From Bacillota bacterium (lineage in GTDB: Bacteria; Bacillota; Clostridia; Acetivibrionales; DTU013): a stretch of 11,861 nt of DNA. The stretch's first letter is position 1, and every line of letters begins with the position of its first letter. Under the pieces are notes generated by a model. That model worked only from the letters and a program-made list of their open reading frames with translations. It was not told the origin of the DNA and did not search any database. Of this stretch, positions 7,480-11,861 are shown piece after piece. A program made the position numbers and the translations under genes. The stretch is taken from contig JAEZJL010000343.1 of the NCBI GenBank assembly GCA_023415815.1, forward strand, positions 1-11,861, given 5' to 3'.

Positions 7480-7485
7480 ATTATA
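7480..7485 (-). promoter_or_regulatory. -10 element of the znuA promoter
   Basis: A perfect TATAAT on the minus strand (ATTATA at 7480-7485 on the plus strand) is placed so that transcription would begin inside the Zur-box candidate. No convincing -35 is seen at 16-18 bp. Confidence 0.45.
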
Positions 7486-7598
7486 TACCAATTTTTTATC
7501 CTTGCATAACTATTTTTTAATTTTTAACAAAAAATTAAACACATCCCTTAAGAGCTGTCCGAGACATGCCGTATTTAAGGCAATATTTAATTTTCATA
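7486..7598. other. AT-rich spacer between divergent zinc and reductase operons
   Basis: The gap between znuA and the aldo/keto reductase gene is 345 bp. Apart from the two promoters and the reductase leader described separately, these 113 bases are AT-rich, hold no coding frame I can support, and contain only a weak TGCC/GGCA dyad near 7567-7582. Confidence 0.6.
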
Positions 7599-7629
7599 TT
7601 GACTTAAAGTTTACGTTATGGTTTACAAT
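7599..7629 (+). promoter_or_regulatory. MerR-type promoter (19-bp spacer) of the reductase operon
   Basis: TTGACT (7599-7604) and TACAAT (7624-7629) are separated by 19 bp, too long for normal sigma-A use but typical of promoters that MerR-family activators untwist. The dyad CTTAAAGTT/TACGTTATG (7603-7620) matches the CTTAAAGTTAACTTTAAG-like operators of thiol/aldehyde-responsive MerR proteins at 15 of 18 positions and sits close to the -35, as in known MerR promoters. Transcription would start near 7636. No merR gene is in the window. Confidence 0.62.
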
Positions 7630-7635
7630 CTAATT

Positions 7636-7765
7636 ATACCCGGCAGGCCGTGCTTACGGCTGAAACATCGCCCGGAGAGCTCGTCGGGTTGCTTCAGGTA
7701 AAATCCGCCCAACCGAGTCACCGGTCAGGTATCTGTTGCCGCTGATTCAATATAAATTAACGAGG
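7636..7765 (+). other. GC-rich, possibly structured leader of the reductase operon
   Basis: The predicted 144-nt leader before the reductase start is much richer in GC than the flanking spacer. Possible pairings: a hairpin GCCGT-GCTT-ACGGC (7647-7660) extendable by CAG/TG with one bulge; GGTTG (7687-7691) with CAACC (7710-7714), extendable by TC/GA across a bulge; and a closing pair CGGCA (7641-7645) with TGCCG (7737-7741). GGTAAAATCCG (7697-7707) and GGTCAGGTATCTGTTGCC (7724-7741) recall parts of cobalamin riboswitches, but the conserved core between such parts is absent. No known class can be assigned. Confidence 0.35.
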
Positions 7766-7779
7766 AGGTTCTACATATT

Positions 7780-8700
7780 ATGAGGACAATGAAGCTGGGA
7801 AAATCGGATCTGCAGACGCCGGTCATAGCGGTCGGCTGTATGCGCATCAACGGGTTAAGCAAGCCCGAAGCCGAACGCTTTGTACAGACGGCTCTGGACC
7901 TTGGCGCCAATTTTTTTGACCATGCGGATATTTACGGAGACGGGGCATGCGAGGAAATCTTCGCGGATGCCGTGGGCATGAACAGCACCGTGCGGGAAAA
8001 ATTAATCCTGCAGTCCAAATGCGGCATACGCAAGGGCGTTGCGTTTGACTTTTCCAAGGAGCATATTCTGAAATCGGCGGAGGGCATCCTGAAGCGTCTG
8101 AAAACCGATTACCTGGACGTGCTGCTCCTGCACCGCCCGGACGCGCTGGTGGAGCCGGAAGAGGTTGCCGAGGCGTTCGATAAGCTGTATGAAAGCGGGA
8201 AGGTACGCAATTTCGGCGTCTCCAACCAGAATCCCATGCAGATCCAGCTGCTCCAAAAGTCCGTGAAGCAGCCCATCATAGCCAATCAGCTGCAGCTTAG
8301 CATCACAAACGCCACCATGATTTCGCAGGGGCTGCATGTCAATATGCTGGATAACCCCGCCGTGAACCGCGACGGAAGCGTTCTGGATTTCTGCCGCCTG
8401 AACGAAATAACGATACAGCCGTGGTCGCCCTTCCAGTACGGGTTCTTTGAGGGCGTCTTCCTGGGCAATGAGAAATTCCCCGAACTGAATGCCAGAATCG
8501 ACAAAATCGCCGCCCGATACGGCGTTAGCAATACTACCATAGCCATAGCGTGGCTGCTGCGCCACCCGGCCAAAATGCAGCCTGTGACCGGAACCACAAA
8601 CGCGGAGCGGCTGAGGGACTGCGCAAAGGCCGCCGATATCAGACTCACGAGGGAGGAATGGTATGAAATCTACCTTGCCGCCGGGAACATTTTGCCGTAA
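7780..8700 (+). CDS. ydhF: aldo/keto reductase, YdhF type
   Basis: A 306-aa NAD(P)H-dependent aldo/keto reductase, a TIM barrel that reduces aldehydes or ketones in the cytoplasm. The catalytic tetrad is complete: Asp47 and Tyr52 in FFDHADIYG, Lys80 in LQSKCG and His118 in LLLHRPD. FDHADIYG, LLLHRPD, ESGKVRNFGVSN and VTGTTNAERL-type cofactor-binding text are closest to E. coli YdhF. The length fits that group. The start is ATG 7780, with GAGGAGG ending 11 nt upstream, slightly long spacing; a second ATG nine bases later is the only near alternative. It is followed after 25 nt by an SDR gene, forming a two-gene operon behind a MerR-type promoter, which suggests a stress or carbonyl-detoxification role or a sugar oxidoreduction step. 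The substrate cannot be inferred. Confidence 0.92.
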   Translation: MRTMKLGKSDLQTPVIAVGCMRINGLSKPEAERFVQTALDLGANFFDHADIYGDGACEEIFADAVGMNSTVREKLILQSKCGIRKGVAFDFSKEHILKSAEGILKRLKTDYLDVLLLHRPDALVEPEEVAEAFDKLYESGKVRNFGVSNQNPMQIQLLQKSVKQPIIANQLQLSITNATMISQGLHVNMLDNPAVNRDGSVLDFCRLNEITIQPWSPFQYGFFEGVFLGNEKFPELNARIDKIAARYGVSNTTIAIAWLLRHPAKMQPVTGTTNAERLRDCAKAADIRLTREEWYEIYLAAGNILP

Positions 8701-8725
8701 GCAAACATTATAAGGAGATTATCTA

Positions 8726-9490
8726 ATGAATATCGATCTTGCAGGAAAAATCGCCCTGGTAACAGGCGCCTCGGGAGACCTCGGAAGAGTGATGGTGCGC
8801 ACGCTGGGACAGTGCGGAGCGGACATTGCGGTTCATTATCTGAAAAACTCGCGGAAGGCTTTCGAGCTGGCGGCGGAAATAGAATCCTGCGGCAGGAGGG
8901 CGCTTGCGGTCCAGGCCGATATAACGGACTTCAATTCAATCCTGGCCATGCGGGACGTGGTTGAGGAAAAGCTGGGAACTCCGGATATCATAGTGGACAA
9001 TGCGGTTATACAGTATACCTGGACAAGCGTGCTGGAGCAGCCGGCGGAGGACTATGAAAGCCAGTTCCGCTCCTGCGTAATGCAGAACGTATATATGGCG
9101 AAGGCCTTTATACCGGGCATGATCAAAAAGGGAAAGGGCAGATTCATCGGTATCAACACGGAATGCATCAACCAGATAGCTCCCACCCAGTCGGCCTATG
9201 TTGCGGGCAAGAAGGGCATGGACGGCGTACTGAGGATTCTGGCCAAGGAGGTCGGAGAGCACCAGATAACCGTGAACCAGGTAGCCCCGGGCTGGACGAT
9301 CAGTGACCGTGACAGAGCGCCGGATTTTGGCGAAAGGGAGCGCAGCGGTGAATACGAAAGCACTGTGCCGCTCAAGAGAAGAGGCACGGACCAGGAGATA
9401 GCAAATGTCGTTGCATTTCTGGCGTCCGACCTGGCAAGCTACATAACTGGAGCCCTTATACCAGTCAGCGGCGGAAACGTGATGCCTTGA
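8726..9490 (+). CDS. short-chain dehydrogenase/reductase with Thr in place of catalytic Ser
   Basis: A 254-aa classical SDR, Rossmann fold with NAD(P)H. Seen: the cofactor motif TGASGDLG (13-20), the D65 adenine-ring contact (QADITD), Asn121 of the active-site tetrad, Tyr158 and Lys162 (YVAGK), and a PGW motif (188-190) in place of PG. The fold-stabilising NNAG motif reads DNAV (91-94), and the position 13 residues before Tyr158, normally the catalytic Ser, is Thr145 (INTEC). The C-terminus SYITGALIPVSGGNVMP is typical of FabG-like members. It looks like a FabG or sugar-alcohol type reductase but is unlikely to be the fatty-acid FabG because no fab genes are near. The start is ATG 8726, with AAGGAGA 8 nt upstream. 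It is co-transcribed with the aldo/keto reductase. Confidence 0.9.
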   Translation: MNIDLAGKIALVTGASGDLGRVMVRTLGQCGADIAVHYLKNSRKAFELAAEIESCGRRALAVQADITDFNSILAMRDVVEEKLGTPDIIVDNAVIQYTWTSVLEQPAEDYESQFRSCVMQNVYMAKAFIPGMIKKGKGRFIGINTECINQIAPTQSAYVAGKKGMDGVLRILAKEVGEHQITVNQVAPGWTISDRDRAPDFGERERSGEYESTVPLKRRGTDQEIANVVAFLASDLASYITGALIPVSGGNVMP

Positions 9491-9500
9491 TGTGTTTTCG

Positions 9501-9532
9501 GGCGGGGGCAGCCGCAGATGGCTGTCCCCGCC
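9501..9532. terminator. strong hairpin between convergent genes
   Basis: GGCGGGGGCAGCC (9501-9513) pairs with GGCTGTCCCCGCC (9520-9532) over 13 bp with one G-U pair and a 6-nt loop. It lies 10 nt after the SDR stop and 35 nt past the convergent PilZ gene stop. No T-run follows on either strand, so it is an atypical intrinsic terminator or a transcript-end stabiliser. Confidence 0.6.
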
Positions 9533-9567
9533 TTGCCCCTCGGATATGGAGGGCGGCCGGGAATGTT

Positions 9568-10188
9568 CTACGCCTGCACCCTGCCGTCTGATATTGACAT
9601 CAGGTCGGCGTAATATTTCTGCACCGTCTGCATGAATTGTCTCAAGGCTGTGACCGATTCATCGTCATGAATAATGATAAGGCCGTAGACCTTTTTGCCG
9701 TACCTGACCGTTTTCCTGACAATGCAGCATTTGAATTTGCCGACCTCTTCCTGCAGGACCATGTCTATCTCCACCTGCTCCTTTACTTCAAAATCCGTGT
9801 TTGTGTAAATGCACAAGCCGGTTTCCGAAATATCCTTTATGCAGATGTCGGACACCACCATGTTGTTCTTGCTGACTATGCCATACAGCGAAGTGGACAT
9901 TCTTGCCGCCCCTCTTCTTTCTATGGGCACGCTTTTGCTTTCCGCAAATATGATCAGCGTCCGTGCAGGAGTCTGCATATTAACGCTTACAACGCTGCCC
10001 CCAAGGGCTTCATAACCGTTTTCCAGCAGCAGCCCCACAACAACGGGATCACCTTTTCCAATATTAAGTTTCATTTCATCCAGCAATACGACCGAGAAGA
10101 AGTTGTCCAGATTGTCATTCCTGATATGGCAATTAATGGGCAGCTTGCTGTCATAGTGCAGGATTATCGCTTTATTAAAATTTTTCAT
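9568..10188 (-). CDS. PilZ-domain protein, probable c-di-GMP receptor (YcgR-like)
   Basis: A 206-aa protein with an N-terminal PilZN/YcgR-like beta domain (about 5-80) and a C-terminal PilZ domain (about 88-200). The c-di-GMP motifs are intact: RxxxR in ERRGAAR (R92/R96) and D/NxSxxG in DISETG (D119, S121, G124). In the family, binding of c-di-GMP alters motility, adhesion or polysaccharide export. There are no flagellar, pilus or cellulose genes in the window, so the target is unknown. The start chosen is ATG 10188, with AAGG 9 nt upstream. The frame is open further to 10380; ATG 10242 (with GGGGAG 4 nt upstream) and ATG 10380 (AAGGAGA 13 nt upstream) are possible, but the extra residues have no family-like text and a promoter lies inside them. 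Single-gene unit, convergent with the reductase operon. Confidence 0.85.
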   Translation of the reverse strand: MKNFNKAIILHYDSKLPINCHIRNDNLDNFFSVVLLDEMKLNIGKGDPVVVGLLLENGYEALGGSVVSVNMQTPARTLIIFAESKSVPIERRGAARMSTSLYGIVSKNNMVVSDICIKDISETGLCIYTNTDFEVKEQVEIDMVLQEEVGKFKCCIVRKTVRYGKKVYGLIIIHDDESVTALRQFMQTVQKYYADLMSISDGRVQA

Positions 10189-10218
10189 CTCTCTATACCT
10201 TACTTCCGCATGACTTCC

Positions 10219-10233
10219 CGGGCACACTGCCCG
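10219..10233. repeat. small GC hairpin in the PilZ leader
   Basis: CGGGCA (10219-10224) and TGCCCG (10228-10233) form a perfect 6-bp stem with a 3-nt loop, 31 nt upstream of the chosen PilZ start. It could shape translation of the mRNA. No known riboswitch motif is visible around it. Confidence 0.4.
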
Positions 10234-10255
10234 TAAAACCATAAAACTCCCCGGA

Positions 10256-10283
10256 ATTATATTATCATTATTACGGCTGAAAA
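10256..10283 (-). promoter_or_regulatory. promoter of the PilZ gene
   Basis: On the minus strand TTTTCA (10283-10278) and a perfect TATAAT (10261-10256) are 16 bp apart, giving a start near 10249 and a leader of about 60 nt. It lies inside the extended open frame and so supports the shorter protein. Confidence 0.4.
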
Positions 10284-10569
10284 AAAACTCCCGATTTATA
10301 AATGTTTCAGGCTTGCACTGCCGCAGCCTCAACTTGACCGTATCTTTTTTCTGTAAAAAATAATATAAATTATAGATCATTAATTGGAAATGTTCTCCTT
10401 AATTTTTGTTAAAATTTTTAAACATTGCCAGCGTATCGCTTCCATTTTGTTAAAACATTTAATACTAATCTTATCGATTGCTTAATTTATTTCGTATTTT
10501 CGCAAAAGTGTTTAAATTTTTATCGCAGTGTAATATTATATATATGTAAGACAGATGATGAGGTGCGAA
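10284..10569. other. AT-rich intergenic region between PilZ and lrp genes
   Basis: The divergent gap between the PilZ and Lrp start codons is 381 bp and strongly AT-rich. I see no supported gene. It contains two exact copies of TTTTGTTAAAA (10404-10414 and 10445-10455, 41 bp apart), a related GTTTAAATTTTTA (10510-10522), an unused AAGGAGA ribosome-binding-like sequence on the minus strand (10400-10394), and a weak lrp promoter: TTTAAA (10511-10516), 17 bp, TATTAT (10534-10539). Confidence 0.5.
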
Positions 10570-11034
10570 ATGGATAGTATCGATGTAAAAATATTAAAGC
10601 TGCTGCAGGCCAACGCCAGAATAACCGCCTCGGAAATAGCCGGCGAGGTAAACCTTTCAATCCCGGCGGTAAGCGAGAGGCTCAAGAAGCTCGAAGCATC
10701 GGGTATTATCAAGCAGTACACCACCATAATCAACCCGGAGCGGCTGAATAAGGACCTGATGGCAATAATATTCATCACCCTTGAGCGGCCGAAGTATTCC
10801 GAAATCTTCGTGGAATTTGTGAAGGAAAGGAACGACATCCTCGAATGCCACTATCTTGCCGGAGATTTCGACTACGCGTTGAAGATAATGACCGAAAACA
10901 CGGCGACGCTGCAGGAGCTGCTCAACCATATAAAAAGCGTCCAGGGCGTGCAGAAAACAAGGACAATAATCGTTTTATCATCTGCGAAGAACAACTACTC
11001 GGTTATACCCGAGGATTTTGAAAAGAATGTTTAG
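10570..11034 (+). CDS. Lrp/AsnC-family transcriptional regulator
   Basis: A 154-aa Lrp/AsnC regulator, normal length. The N-terminal winged HTH spans about residues 3-50, beginning MDSIDVKILKLLQANAR and containing the recognition region NLSIPAVSERLKKLEASGII. The C-terminal RAM/AsnC ligand-binding domain (about 63-140) has the typical CHYLAGDFDYALKI turn. Such proteins bind amino acids or related effectors as octamers and control amino-acid metabolism or transport; no such genes are adjacent, so the regulon is unknown. The start ATG 10570 has GAGGTG 4-6 nt upstream; upstream ATGs at 10555 and 10558 lie before or within the ribosome binding site. A 60-aa gene follows 21 nt after the stop, and AT-rich direct repeats upstream could be autoregulatory sites. 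Confidence 0.9.
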   Translation: MDSIDVKILKLLQANARITASEIAGEVNLSIPAVSERLKKLEASGIIKQYTTIINPERLNKDLMAIIFITLERPKYSEIFVEFVKERNDILECHYLAGDFDYALKIMTENTATLQELLNHIKSVQGVQKTRTIIVLSSAKNNYSVIPEDFEKNV

Positions 11035-11055
11035 TATTAACGGGAGGTGATTGTT

Positions 11056-11238
11056 ATGTTAACAGACGGATTTCTGACTGAAACCAGAAACACTTCAGGG
11101 AGCGGTCTCTATACATACTGCAAGATAGAGGGATTGGACTACCAATATCTTGCGGTATGGATGAACAAAAAGAGCAGCCGGAAAGAAGCGGCAACCAGGC
11201 AAAAGAAATTAACGGCACGCAAGCTGTTCAGTTTTTAA
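11056..11238 (+). CDS. small protein of unknown function (60 aa)
   Basis: I do not recognise this 60-aa protein. It begins 21 nt after lrp and has one of the best ribosome binding sites in the window (GGGAGGTGA, 11042-11050, 5 nt before ATG 11056). Its stop is followed 10 nt later by a strong terminator, so it is very probably translated as the second gene of the lrp transcript. The first 35 residues are mixed and mildly aromatic (LYTYCKIEGLDYQYLAVWM); the last 25 are highly basic (many Lys/Arg) with no Asp and a single Glu. No signal peptide or membrane segment. A GTG nine bases upstream overlaps the ribosome binding site and is not used. A nucleic-acid-binding tail is possible but unproven. 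Confidence 0.6.
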   Translation: MLTDGFLTETRNTSGSGLYTYCKIEGLDYQYLAVWMNKKSSRKEAATRQKKLTARKLFSF

Positions 11239-11248
11239 TGCAGCACAA

Positions 11249-11279
11249 AAAAACAGATTCCCGCGCGGAATCTGTTTTT
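11249..11279. terminator. bidirectional intrinsic terminator
   Basis: AAAAACAGATTCC (11249-11261) and GGAATCTGTTTTT (11267-11279) form a 13-bp stem with a 5-nt loop. A T-run follows on the plus strand and a run of seven T on the minus strand, so it can end both the lrp/small-protein transcript and the convergent yqxD transcript. Confidence 0.85.
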
Positions 11280-11291
11280 GCCTTTATAAAC

Positions 11292-11798
11292 TCACTCCTT
11301 TTTAGCGGCTTTATTATCAGGCTCCGACAGGAGTTTTTCAAATAAAGCCTCAAATCTTTCATCATCTTGCTTTGTCCGCTTGAACGGTCCTGCGGTTCTG
11401 CCGCCGGACCTCCGGACCTTTTGTGCCAGATGCCTCTCGAAAAGCAGCCTGTCGATGTTGGCGTCGGTATAGCTCATTCCATTCTGGTTAAGGACCCGCG
11501 CCCCCTTTGGAAGAACAAGGGCGGCAAGGCCGAAATCCTGTGTCACAACAACATCCCCGCGCCTCACCCTGTTGGCGAGCGCTATATCCACTGAATCTGC
11601 CGCCCTGTCCACCGTGATCACCTCCGAATAGCCGTCATCGATGATATGACTGGTATCTACGAGCATGACTACCGGTATTTTAAACCGCTTCGCAAGCTTT
11701 ATGATGATATCCTTGACCGGGCAGGCGTCCGCGTCCACAAGTATTTTAACGTTCAAACGGTTCTCGCCGTTTTCAGCATTGTTTTCGAAAGACCCCAT
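11292..11798 (-). CDS. yqxD: YqxD/YaiI family protein (UPF0178, DUF188)
   Basis: A 168-aa member of the UPF0178 family (B. subtilis YqxD, E. coli YaiI), a PIN-like fold of unproven biochemical role. Diagnostic blocks: VDADACPVK (21-29), DRAADSVDIALANRV (64-78), GDVVVTQDFGLAALVLPKGA (81-100) and the C-terminal GGRTAGPFKRTKQDDERF (132-149). The acidic residues D22, D24, D70 and D88 resemble a PIN metal site. Usual family length is about 150 aa, so about 15 extra polar residues lead the protein. The start is ATG 11798, with AGGAGA about 6 nt upstream; the frame stays open to 11858 but the added 20 residues lack family text. Convergent with the lrp unit across a shared terminator. Confidence 0.93.
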   Translation of the reverse strand: MGSFENNAENGENRLNVKILVDADACPVKDIIIKLAKRFKIPVVMLVDTSHIIDDGYSEVITVDRAADSVDIALANRVRRGDVVVTQDFGLAALVLPKGARVLNQNGMSYTDANIDRLLFERHLAQKVRRSGGRTAGPFKRTKQDDERFEALFEKLLSEPDNKAAKKE

Positions 11799-11861
11799 TT
11801 TTATTCTCCTTTTGAATTGCTCCCCTACAATCTTAACAATATTCCTGTAGGAAAGCAAAGA

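Noticed and set aside
7636..7779. Cobalamin riboswitch in front of the aldo/keto reductase gene
   Set aside because: Only two short fragments resemble the class, they are too close together, and the conserved core between them is missing; kept as an unassigned leader.
10189..10400. c-di-GMP riboswitch (GEMM-I or GEMM-II) before the PilZ gene
   Set aside because: The conserved GEMM sequences could not be found on the minus strand in this leader.
11157..11345. A 62-codon plus-strand frame overlapping the end of the small protein gene
   Set aside because: It has no ribosome binding site and reads straight through the bidirectional terminator.
1..11861. Mobile elements, CRISPR arrays, tRNA or rRNA genes
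   Set aside because: No transposase or integrase text, terminal repeats, regularly spaced repeats or recognisable RNA gene sequence seen on either strand.

Overview
The window looks like a chromosomal segment from a low-to-moderate GC Firmicute, most likely a plant-polysaccharide-using member of Clostridia. The evidence is the AAGGAG/GAGG-type ribosome binding sites, sigma-A-like promoters in AT-rich gaps, and the protein families present (clostridial-style ZnuABC/Zur, an orphan PilZ protein, a YqxD protein, an AraC regulator next to a GH31 alpha-xylosidase). The genus assignment is inference only. I see no mobile element, CRISPR array, tRNA or rRNA.

Layout. (1) 1-3014: an alpha-xylosidase gene (yicI type, minus strand, cut by the left edge) transcribed divergently from an AraC-family regulator, with overlapping promoters in the 125-bp gap. 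(2) 3219-7500: a zinc homeostasis block, all on the minus strand, in transcriptional order znuA, znuC, znuB, zur, and a His/Cys-rich COG0523 (CobW/G3E) GTPase. znuA-znuC overlap by ATGA and znuC-znuB by TGATG. zur has its own promoter, and a hairpin separates it from the GTPase gene. A near-perfect 12-3-12 inverted repeat lies over the predicted znuA transcription start and is a strong Zur-box candidate. (3) 7599-9490: an aldo/keto reductase (YdhF type) and a short-chain dehydrogenase/reductase in one operon, behind a promoter with the 19-bp spacer typical of MerR-family activation and a GC-rich leader of about 140 nt. (4) 9568-10188: an orphan PilZ-domain protein on the minus strand, convergent with the operon across a 13-bp-stem hairpin. 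(5) 10570-11238: an Lrp/AsnC regulator followed by a 60-aa small protein of unknown function, ending at a bidirectional terminator. (6) 11292-11798: a YqxD/YaiI (UPF0178) protein on the minus strand.

How it works together. ZnuA should capture Zn(II) outside the membrane, ZnuB pass it through, and ZnuC power uptake. Zur would repress the set when zinc is sufficient, and the COG0523 GTPase may deliver zinc to client proteins when it is scarce. The xylosidase/AraC pair probably responds to isoprimeverose or xyloglucan oligosaccharides. The reductase operon may respond to electrophile or aldehyde stress through a MerR regulator encoded elsewhere.

I did not find a clearly new multi-gene system. 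The items most worth following are the Cys-rich N-terminus of ZnuC, the dyads carrying the same half-site in the zinc block, the altered G4 motif of the GTPase, the MerR-type promoter plus structured leader of the reductase operon, the Thr-for-Ser change in the SDR, and the small protein after lrp. For several genes the longest open frame starts too early; the starts given here were chosen from ribosome binding sites.
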